13,950 nt of DNA from an uncultured bacterium. Its GTDB lineage: Bacteria > Bdellovibrionota_C > UBA2361 > CAKMMH01. This document shows positions 1-5,790 of this stretch, piece after piece. Position numbers and translations under genes: made by a program. The stretch lies in NCBI GenBank assembly GCA_927798255.1, contig CAKMMH010000027.1:1-13950 (forward strand), given 5' to 3'. Under the pieces are notes generated by a model. The model was given only the letters and a program-made list of their open reading frames with translations. It was not told the DNA's origin and ran no database searches. Every line of letters starts with the position of its first letter. Positions within the stretch are counted from its first letter, which is position 1.

Positions 1-1292
1 AATTCATTATCTGTTGGAATTTCTCCCTTAAACTCCACAATGTAAAGATGTCCTCCAAGCTCTTCTGTGTTTTTTGGAAATAGTGTTCCTACCGAATATT
101 CAGAAATTTGTTTTCCTATTTCTTTTGAGGCAGAAAGTACTGCATCCTCAACTTCTTCCATTATTATATGTTCACCAAATGATGATAAATAATATGAGGT
201 ACGCCCTGTAACTAAAAGTCTTGGATTTCCTGTATCAACAAAACGTACAGTGTCACCAATAATGTAACGCCAAAGTCCTGCACATGTCGTCATTACTACT
301 GCATAATTTATATCTTTCTCAATATTTCCGACGTGATGCGCTGTAGGATTTTTGCTTTGAAGTTCATCTACTGGCACAAATTCAAAAAAGATATTGCTAT
401 CTAACATAAGTTTCATGCCCTCACCGTACGCTTTATCTTGCATTGCAATAAAGCCTTCGCTTGCAGGATAAACTTCTCTTAGCTCAACTTTACTTCCTAC
501 CATTAAATTTTTAAATGTATCATAATATGGTGAAAAGTTTACACCTCCATGAACAAGCATCTCTAAATTTGGAAAAATATTTTTAAACGAGATTTCTTTT
601 TCTGGGAAAATTTCTTTGTATTTATTCATAAAAATTAAAATCCAGCTAGGCACTCCACTTATCATTCTGATATCTTCTTTAAGTGCCATTTTTGCTAACT
701 TATCAATCTTTTCTTCCCAATTTTTAAGAAGTGCTGTCTTCTTATCTGGAAAATATCTTCCTTGAATCCACCAAGGAATAGTCATCGTGGTAATCCCACT
801 TAAATCTCCACTATAAATTCCTGGAGCTTCTTTTACTAAATCAGTACTTCCGCCTAACACAAAACTTTTACCGTCTAGCATTTTTGAATTAGGGTTATTA
901 ATAAAGTGATATGTTAAAAGATCAAGTCCTGCCTTAACATTACTTTTAAGCATGTCTTTTGTAAGAGGAATGTATTTAGTGGTACCCGTGCTAGTACCTG
1001 AGCTTACTGCATAATAGGGAATTAAGCCTTTATATGTAATATTATTTAAATATGGAAATGCGTCTTTAAAGTATTCTTTCCAAAAATCATCGTAAGTTCT
1101 TAAAGGAACATTATTTTGAAAATCTTTTATAGAATTTATCATTGAAAAAGAATGTTCTTTTCCAAATTTTGTAGTTTCATTTTTTCTAATTAATTTTAAA
1201 AGTTCTTTTTCTTGTGCTTCTTGTGGTTTTAATTTATTTAGATAATTATACCTGTATTTTGCATATTGTTTAATTGCAAAGTTTGTTAGCAT
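1..1292 (-). CDS. GH3 auxin-responsive-promoter family protein (adenylate-forming), 3' end outside window
   Basis: I translated 430 codons on the minus strand from ATG 1292-1290; the frame stays open to the left edge, so the C-terminus (roughly 70-120 residues by family length) is missing. The start is well set: a strong GGAGG at 1299-1303 lies 6 bases upstream. Adenylate-forming motifs appear in order: the nucleotide loop SSGTSTGTTK (about residues 97-106), YPASEG near residue 270, and GLWRYIIGD near residue 340, followed by a GEHIIMEEVEDA segment. This is the GH3 fold. Plant GH3 enzymes join amino acids to acyl acids such as auxin or jasmonate through an acyl-adenylate. Bacterial members are common but mostly uncharacterised, so the substrate here is unknown. 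The gene has its own leader and no partner gene in view, so context gives no pathway. Confidence 0.87.
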   Translation of the reverse strand, partial: MLTNFAIKQYAKYRYNYLNKLKPQEAQEKELLKLIRKNETTKFGKEHSFSMINSIKDFQNNVPLRTYDDFWKEYFKDAFPYLNNITYKGLIPYYAVSSGTSTGTTKYIPLTKDMLKSNVKAGLDLLTYHFINNPNSKMLDGKSFVLGGSTDLVKEAPGIYSGDLSGITTMTIPWWIQGRYFPDKKTALLKNWEEKIDKLAKMALKEDIRMISGVPSWILIFMNKYKEIFPEKEISFKNIFPNLEMLVHGGVNFSPYYDTFKNLMVGSKVELREVYPASEGFIAMQDKAYGEGMKLMLDSNIFFEFVPVDELQSKNPTAHHVGNIEKDINYAVVMTTCAGLWRYIIGDTVRFVDTGNPRLLVTGRTSYYLSSFGEHIIMEEVEDAVLSASKEIGKQISEYSVGTLFPKNTEELGGHLYIVEFKGEIPTDNE

Positions 1293-1298
1293 AAAAAA

Positions 1299-1303
1299 CC
1301 TCC
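1299..1303 (-). promoter_or_regulatory. Ribosome binding site of the GH3-family gene
   Basis: On the minus strand the sequence reads GGAGG, 6 bases before ATG 1292. It is the strongest Shine-Dalgarno sequence in the window and fixes the GH3 start. Confidence 0.85.
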
Positions 1304-1330
1304 TAAATTTTTATATGTAATTATTTCTTT

Positions 1331-1359
1331 ATTTTAACATATTAGAGTAAAAGTAAGAA
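1331..1359 (-). promoter_or_regulatory. Candidate sigma-70-like promoter for the GH3-family gene
   Basis: On the minus strand a TTCTTA -35-like hexamer (1354-1359) is followed after 17 bases by TAAAAT (1331-1336), itself preceded by TGT, giving an extended -10 arrangement. The -10 lies about 40 bases before the start codon. Spacing is good, but AT-rich DNA produces such matches easily. Confidence 0.4.
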
Positions 1360-1375
1360 TGCTATTTTTTTTAAT

Positions 1376-1485
1376 CTGCTACCAGCAGTCAGCTATCAGC
1401 TACCGAAACCTGATTTCTGTTACTTGCAGCCGCGCGGGTTCACCCGACCCCCTGATTTCCAGTTTCCGATAAACACTCTCGAATC
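1376..1485. repeat. GC-rich block with short direct repeats
   Basis: This stretch is visibly richer in G+C (about half) than the flanking AT-rich DNA. It contains TCAGCTA twice in tandem (about 1389-1402), GCTACC at about 1378 and again at 1399, and CCTGATTTC at 1409-1417 and 1451-1459. A short CGGG-TTCA-CCCG stem lies at about 1435-1446. It encodes nothing I recognise and does not fold as a tRNA. It looks like a fragment of a dispersed intergenic repeat, but copies elsewhere in the genome cannot be checked here. Confidence 0.45.
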
Positions 1486-1490
1486 AGAAT

Positions 1491-1526
1491 AAAAAAGGCT
1501 TAAAAAACTTTTTTTTAAGCTTTTTT
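1491..1526. terminator. Terminator-like A/T hairpin, potentially bidirectional
   Basis: GCTTAAAAAA pairs with a T-run ending in TTTAAGC across a one- to few-base loop. The hairpin is flanked by A-runs on the left and T-runs on the right, so either strand reads stem then U-run. No intact gene ends here. On the minus strand it falls about 30 bases beyond the decayed remnant, which makes it a likely leftover terminator of that former gene. Confidence 0.45.
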
Positions 1527-1551
1527 CTTATTGAATATCAACAATTTTATT

Positions 1552-1569
1552 GAACCCCTAATGGGGTTC
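1552..1569. repeat. Perfect 7-bp hairpin GAACCCC-TAAT-GGGGTTC
   Basis: GAACCCC at 1552-1558 and GGGGTTC at 1563-1569 are exact reverse complements around a TAAT loop. On the minus strand the stem is followed by AATAAAATTG, a weak terminator tail. It lies at the 3' end of the minus-strand remnant. Confidence 0.5.
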
Positions 1570-1972
1570 TATCGATGGGGGGATTCTTTTATAATGGGAT
1601 AGACTCACAATATTGCTAAACGCAATATTGTTTCGCTTACCCAATCCTAACGCCGCATGCCACGCACGCTTTATTAGTATCCCTTGCGGGATATTTTTAA
1701 TTTGTATTTTGAAATCAATATCATTTATGCCAAAGTTACTAGCGTATTCATATAGAAATTCTTTTGCTAGTCTTGTGAGATCTATAAAAATGGTACTGAA
1801 TTAGTTTTTAAAGGCGCTTTTATAGAGATTATATCGATCATTTTTTGCAGGCTTAATAGCAAAGACTTTATTATTTCTATGACTATCTTTAAATATATTA
1901 ATATCATTGTTTTTTTGCATATGAGACTGAGCTTATAAATATGCATGATAAAAGAAGCAATAAGTGTTTCAT
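1558..1972 (-). pseudogene. Decayed minus-strand coding remnant starting with a signal peptide
   Basis: Read on the minus strand, AAGGA about 10 bases upstream leads into ATG 1972 and a good signal peptide, MKHLLLLLSCIFISSVSYA, ending with TGA at 1904-1906 after 22 residues. The break falls at a run of seven A's (around 1911-1917). Removing one A joins the signal peptide to the next frame, which runs about 36 residues further to a TAA at 1801-1803. Beyond that stop the same frame is open for about 81 codons to 1558. It contains protein-like sequence, including LTRLAKEFLYEY and IDFKIQIKNIPQG. The last segment resembles the stretch before the GHMP glycine loop of IspE-type kinases, but the glycine loop is absent and IspE is not secreted. 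I therefore do not name it. It may be one broken gene or fragments of two. Confidence 0.4.
1607..1631. repeat. Perfect 10-bp hairpin ACAATATTGC / GCAATATTGT
   Basis: ACAATATTGC (1607-1616) and GCAATATTGT (1622-1631) are exact reverse complements with a 5-base TAAAC loop. It lies inside the minus-strand coding remnant and next to GC-richer DNA (about 1633-1690). It could be a small inserted palindromic element or a chance feature of decaying DNA. Confidence 0.5.
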
Positions 1973-2203
1973 ATAAATTTTATCCTTATTAATGATGACA
2001 CCAAAAAGATTGGCCGATTTAGGTATTAAATGCTTATACAGATGATAAACGTTATAATCAAGTTTTTTAAGCCATATTATATAACTTTTTGTTTTATGAT
2101 TAGCTTGTTTTTAAGGTTTAATAATTAAAAATTTCTTTAAAAATGAGAACTTAAATAGATTATAACTACTTTTCCATAACTAGCTAATTTTAAAATAATT
2201 TTG

Positions 2204-2209
2204 TATAAT
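2204..2209 (+). promoter_or_regulatory. Candidate -10 element for the hisS operon
   Basis: A perfect TATAAT lies about 48 bases before the hisS start. With 17-base spacing the -35 would be TAGCTA (2181-2186), a poor match. Position relative to the first gene of the plus-strand run makes it the best candidate. Confidence 0.35.
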
Positions 2210-2257
2210 AAATAAATATTTAAATTTTTATGTATTTTACAAAAAGTGTGGAAGATT

Positions 2258-3577
2258 ATGAAGTTAAATCCAATTTCAGGATTTCCTGAGCGTTTACCAA
2301 ATGAAAGAATTTTTGAACAAGAAATAATAGAAAAAATTAAAAAAATTTACGAAGCTTTTTCTTTTGTACCACTTGAAACAAGAGCAATCGAGTATTTAAG
2401 TACACTCACTTCCAAAGGCTCTGATGATAAAGAAATATATTCACTTAAGAGAGCACTTGCTCCTCAAGAGGAACGAGAAAAAGACCCTTTTGCACTTCAC
2501 TTTGATTTAACTGTACCTTTTGCAAGATATGTTGCTGAGAATTTATCAAAATTAAATTTTCCTTTTAGACGTTATCAAGTACAAAAAGTTTGGCGAGGAG
2601 AGCGCCCTCAAAAAGGAAGATATAGAGAGTTTTATCAATTTGATATTGATGTAATTTCAAGAGATGAACTTCCTTTATCTTTAGAAGCTGAAGTTTTAGA
2701 AGCTTATGCTAAAGCTTGGAGCGTTTTTGATAGCTTAGATTTTAAAATTTATTTTAATAATAGAAAAATTCTTTTAGGCTTTTATGAATCTCTTAAAATT
2801 GATGAAAATAAACGAGCAAGTGTTATTAGAGAAGTAGATAAGATAAATAAGATTTTTGAAGATGGTGTAAGAGAGGAACTTAAAAAACTTGAAATTAATG
2901 ATGATGCTATTAATAAAATATTAGAGTTTTCAAAAGTTAAACTTAGTCCAAAAGATGGCATTAATTATTTAAAATCTTTTAATATAAATAGTGAGCTATT
3001 TAAGCAAGGTATAAACGAAATTGAAACTATATTTTCGCTTTTGTCTGAAAGTACGCTTTCAAAATTTGTGGTTGATTTAAGTTTAGCTAGAGGACTTGAT
3101 TATTACACAGGAAGCATTTTTGAGGTTAAACTTGATAATTATCCTGAGTATGGCTCTCTTGGAGCAGGCGGCTCATATCAAAATTTATGTGGAAATTTTA
3201 TAAATAAACAACTTCCAGGTATGGGGGCTTCTATTGGTATTACAAGAATAATATCACTTTTAATTGATAATAAGTTGGTAAATTTGAAAAACACTTTAAC
3301 AAAAGTGTTAGTTGCAGTTTACAATGAAGAGCAAAGAAAAGAATGTAACAAGATTGCAAATACTTTAAGAGAATTAGGATGCAACACGGAGTTTTTTTAT
3401 AAATCTTCAAAGATTGGAAAACAAATAGAGTATGCGGATAAACTTGGTATTCGCAATGTGATATTTTTAGATCCTGAAAACGATAATAAAATTTCAATTA
3501 AAGATTTAATAAATAAAACACAAGAAGATGTTGATGACATATACAAGTGGTGGGGGTATGCAAAAAATAGAATTTGA
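2258..3577 (+). CDS. hisS: Histidyl-tRNA synthetase
   Basis: This 439-residue class II aminoacyl-tRNA synthetase charges tRNA-His with histidine in the cytoplasm. Visible landmarks are FDLTVPFARY (about 82-91), motif 2 with WRGERPQKGRYREFYQFDID (about 112-131), the histidine motif RGLDYYTG (278-285), motif 3 GASIGITR (323-330) and a C-terminal anticodon-binding domain (about 348-425). The GFPERLP opening and the FDLTVP/RPQKGRYREFYQ form resemble archaeal/eukaryotic-type or Patescibacteria enzymes more than the E. coli type. Usual GGRYD reads GGSYQ (304-308). I chose ATG 2258, preceded by GGAAG at 2250-2254, over GTG 2246, which has no RBS and would add only four residues. The gene ends in TGA inside the next gene, suggesting an operon. 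Confidence 0.95.
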   Translation: MKLNPISGFPERLPNERIFEQEIIEKIKKIYEAFSFVPLETRAIEYLSTLTSKGSDDKEIYSLKRALAPQEEREKDPFALHFDLTVPFARYVAENLSKLNFPFRRYQVQKVWRGERPQKGRYREFYQFDIDVISRDELPLSLEAEVLEAYAKAWSVFDSLDFKIYFNNRKILLGFYESLKIDENKRASVIREVDKINKIFEDGVREELKKLEINDDAINKILEFSKVKLSPKDGINYLKSFNINSELFKQGINEIETIFSLLSESTLSKFVVDLSLARGLDYYTGSIFEVKLDNYPEYGSLGAGGSYQNLCGNFINKQLPGMGASIGITRIISLLIDNKLVNLKNTLTKVLVAVYNEEQRKECNKIANTLRELGCNTEFFYKSSKIGKQIEYADKLGIRNVIFLDPENDNKISIKDLINKTQEDVDDIYKWWGYAKNRI

Positions 3578-5024
3578 TAATTTAAAAAAAGTGCATTTTG
3601 TTGGAATTGGTGGAAGTGCAATAAGCGCTGTGGCAAGACTCTTATTAAAAAATGGAATAAAAGTTACAGGTTCTGACGCGGCAAAAAGTGCTATGACAGA
3701 TTATCTTTCAAGCTTGGGAATTAAAATTTTTGATGCGCAAAAAAAAGAGAATTTAGCGTTTGAAGGAAATTTTCCTAATTTAGTTTTAATTTCTCCTGCA
3801 CTTATTTATCTTGATCCAAATAATGAAGAGATAGTTTATGCAAAAGAAAAAAATATTCCTGTGCTTACTTGGCAAGAATTTTTAGGTGAATATTTAAGCG
3901 CAATAAATAAAACAGGGCTTATTACTTGTGGAAGTGAGGGAAAAGGAACTACATGTTCAATCCTTACTTGGATATTAAAGGGAACAAAGTTTGATCCTCT
4001 TACAATACTTGGTGCAAATTTAAAAAATATAAACGAAGATGGAAAGGCATTAAATGTTTACGAAGGAAATGGTACTACTTACATATTAGAAGGAGATGAG
4101 TTCAATAGAAACTTTCATAATTATCATCCTGAGTATGTGATGATGGTAAATTTTCAATATGAACATCCTGAGTATTACAAAGATTTTGGAGAATACAAAA
4201 AATCTTTTTACGATTTCTTTATGGGAATGAGAGGCGATAATAAAACTCTTATTTTTAGAGCAACTAAAAATATGGTTGATTTAGTAAAGGAGTATAAGCT
4301 AGAGAAATCTCATAAAATTATTTGGTATAGAAATGAAAATGATGAGTTTTTAGTTCCTTGTGATTATACAATAAGTAATGTAGGAAAATATTCAAATAAG
4401 GGAATACAATTTGAGCTAGAAACTCCAAAAGGAAGATGTATTTTTAACATTAACGGGTATCCTTTATATTTAGCAAATAACGCGACAGCTGCAATAATTT
4501 GTGCTATGGAGCTAGGAATCTCTTTAGAGGAAATTTGGACAAATATTCAGCGATTCTCTGGAATTCAAAGAAGATTTGATAAATTTACATTTGGAAATGA
4601 TGGTGTAATTATTACAGACTATGGTCATTCTCCAAGCTCAATAAAGCAAGTCGTAAAAGAGGTTAGGACATTTTTCCCTGACAAAAAACTTCATCTTGTT
4701 TTTCAGCCACACCTTTTTTCAAGAACTTATAATTTTTTAGATGATTTTATATTAGAGCTTTCAAAAGCAGATAAGGTAAGTCTTGTAGATGTATATCCAG
4801 CAAGAGAAAAAAAGGAAGACTGGGAAGATAAGATTAATTCGAAAATGCTTGTAGATAAATTAAATAAGCATGGTGCTAATGCAAGTTATATAGGCGTATC
4901 AAGTGCTGTACATGAAACGTTAAAAGATAAAGTGCTAGACGGGGAAGTTACGCTTTTTATGGGTGCAGGAGATATGGATAAATCTTATGTAAAATTATTT
5001 GATGCGCTTAATGCAAAAAATTAA
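3558..5024 (+). CDS. murC: MurC-like Mur ligase (UDP-N-acetylmuramate--L-alanine ligase family)
   Basis: The protein has 488 residues and the three Mur-ligase domains. An N-terminal Rossmann domain carries VHFVGIGGS (12-20) and GSD (38-40). The central ATPase domain has P-loop GSEGKGTT (125-132) and EGDEFN (178-183). The C-terminal domain has SGIQRRF (334-340), DYGHSP (354-359), VFQPHLFSRT (381-390) and MGAGD (468-472). MurC adds L-Ala to UDP-MurNAc in the cytoplasm, the first peptide step of peptidoglycan synthesis. The C-terminal QPH-SRT is MurC-like, whereas EGDE resembles Mpl, the murein tripeptide recycling ligase, so substrate is not certain. P-loop and DYAHHP motifs deviate (GTHGKTTT expected). 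I prefer ATG 3558 because family members begin just before the GxGG loop; upstream ATGs at 3528 and 3534 add a tail inside hisS. It overlaps hisS by 20 bases. Confidence 0.86.
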   Translation: MQKIEFDNLKKVHFVGIGGSAISAVARLLLKNGIKVTGSDAAKSAMTDYLSSLGIKIFDAQKKENLAFEGNFPNLVLISPALIYLDPNNEEIVYAKEKNIPVLTWQEFLGEYLSAINKTGLITCGSEGKGTTCSILTWILKGTKFDPLTILGANLKNINEDGKALNVYEGNGTTYILEGDEFNRNFHNYHPEYVMMVNFQYEHPEYYKDFGEYKKSFYDFFMGMRGDNKTLIFRATKNMVDLVKEYKLEKSHKIIWYRNENDEFLVPCDYTISNVGKYSNKGIQFELETPKGRCIFNINGYPLYLANNATAAIICAMELGISLEEIWTNIQRFSGIQRRFDKFTFGNDGVIITDYGHSPSSIKQVVKEVRTFFPDKKLHLVFQPHLFSRTYNFLDDFILELSKADKVSLVDVYPAREKKEDWEDKINSKMLVDKLNKHGANASYIGVSSAVHETLKDKVLDGEVTLFMGAGDMDKSYVKLFDALNAKN

Positions 5025-5037
5025 TTTTTTAATAAGC
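5006..5037. terminator. A/T palindrome spanning the murC stop, possible weak terminator
   Basis: AAAAAATTAATTTTTT (5015-5030) is a perfect 16-base palindrome containing the stop codon. Outer GCTTA (5006-5010) and TAAGC (5033-5037) extend the inverted repeat with unequal gaps. There is no GC clamp in the core, so termination would be weak. Confidence 0.25.
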
Positions 5038-5073
5038 TCTCGATAGTTTTTTAAGAAATGCTTTATAAAAATT

Positions 5074-5103
5074 CCCCCGCGGATGCCATTACCCGTAAGG
5101 GGG
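5074..5103. repeat. GC-rich hairpin CCCCC...GGGGG in the murC-hslV gap
   Basis: CCCCC (5074-5078) and GGGGG (5099-5103) enclose 20 bases that can pair further (CGG 5080-5082 with CCG 5093-5095). It is conspicuously GC-rich in a 132-base AT-rich gap. On the plus strand it is not followed by a T-run, so it is not a typical terminator for murC; on the minus strand AATTTTTATAAA follows. It could be a repeat remnant or a leader structure of hslV. Confidence 0.4.
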
Positions 5104-5138
5104 CGACTAAAATTTAAGGGTGTAAAAGCATTCATATT

Positions 5139-5143
5139 AGGAG
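5139..5143 (+). promoter_or_regulatory. Ribosome binding site of hslV
   Basis: AGGAG lies 13 bases before ATG 5157, somewhat far but clear. It supports the start that leaves a six-residue propeptide before the catalytic threonine. Confidence 0.6.
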
Positions 5144-5156
5144 TAAATTATATTCT

Positions 5157-5702
5157 ATGGAAAAAACATATTCAACAACAGTTCTAGCAGTAAGATATAA
5201 TAAAAAACTTGTGTTTGTTGCAGATGGTCAAGTAACGCGAGGAGTTACTGCTTTAAAACATCATGCAAAAAAGGTAAGAAAATTTGATGGATTTGATGTA
5301 ATAGGTGGTTTTGCAGGGGCTGCTGCAGATGCATTTACTCTTTTTGACTTATTTGAAAAAAAATTAAAAGAGTTTGGTGGAAATTTAACAAAAGCTTCAG
5401 TTTCTCTTGCAAAAGAATGGAGGACAGATAAGTATTTGAGGGTTTTAGAGGCAAGCCTTTTAGTTGGAGATAAAAAAGATTTATATTTAGTTTCTGGAGA
5501 TGGAAATATAATAGCCCCAGATAGTGATAATGTAATGGCAATAGGAAGCGGAGGAGATTATGCTCTTAGCGCTGCAAAAGGTATTCTTTCTTTAAAGCCT
5601 AAAATAACTGCAAAGGAAATTGCAACAAGAGCTATGGATATTGCCTCTACACTTTGCATTTATACAAATAATAATTTTACATTTGAAGAAATAAGTTGTT
5701 AA
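5157..5702 (+). CDS. hslV: ATP-dependent protease proteolytic subunit HslV
   Basis: HslV (ClpQ) forms the double-hexamer peptidase of the cytoplasmic HslUV protease, an N-terminal-nucleophile threonine hydrolase related to proteasome beta subunits. The chain has 181 residues, typical of the family. After a short propeptide MEKTYS comes TTVLAV, so Thr7 of the precursor is the expected nucleophile once processed. Counting from it, Asp17 (in ADGQVT) and Lys33 (in AKKVRKF) are at their conserved positions. GFAGAAADAFTLF, LAKEWRTDK, AIGSGGDYA and ICIYTNN follow as in known HslV. The unfoldase partner hslU is not in this window, although the two are often adjacent. The gene follows murC after 132 bases and precedes prmC by 88, all on the plus strand, so co-transcription is possible but not required. 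Confidence 0.95.
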   Translation: MEKTYSTTVLAVRYNKKLVFVADGQVTRGVTALKHHAKKVRKFDGFDVIGGFAGAAADAFTLFDLFEKKLKEFGGNLTKASVSLAKEWRTDKYLRVLEASLLVGDKKDLYLVSGDGNIIAPDSDNVMAIGSGGDYALSAAKGILSLKPKITAKEIATRAMDIASTLCIYTNNNFTFEEISC

Positions 5703-5790
5703 ACTTTTAAAAGTTTATAATAATTTAATTTGTAACTTATAGATAATTAGAAAAATTTATAGATTAAGAATTTATTTTAGGGTTTTTTAT

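Larger units (their letters stand above)
1293..2245. other. Gene-poor intergenic stretch between GH3 gene and hisS
   Basis: About 950 bases hold no intact gene, in contrast with the tight packing elsewhere. From left to right: the GH3 promoter and RBS; a GC-rich block with short direct repeats (about 1376-1485); an A/T-rich terminator-like hairpin (1491-1526); a GAACCCC/GGGGTTC hairpin (1552-1569); a 10-bp perfect hairpin (1607-1631); a decayed minus-strand coding remnant (about 1558-1972); an open minus-strand frame without a convincing start (about 1973-2112); and the presumed hisS promoter (around 2204). A 63-codon plus-strand frame at 1613-1804 lies antisense to the remnant and has no RBS or family resemblance. 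Confidence 0.75.

Noticed and set aside
1430..1460. Possible tRNA T-arm because of GGGTTCACCCG
   Set aside because: The loop is too short, and no acceptor, D-arm or anticodon arm can be assembled around it.
1613..1804. 63-codon plus-strand frame in the hisS upstream region
   Set aside because: It lies antisense to a more protein-like minus-strand remnant, has no RBS and starts inside a perfect hairpin.
3528..3557. Upstream ATGs (3528, 3534) as the MurC-like start
   Set aside because: The added residues TYTSGGG have no family counterpart, and Mur ligases begin a few residues before the GxGG loop, which ATG 3558 provides.
3240..3636. Two minus-strand frames of 79 and 85 codons opposite the end of hisS and start of murC
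   Set aside because: They are shadows of clearly identified genes and have no RBS or family features.
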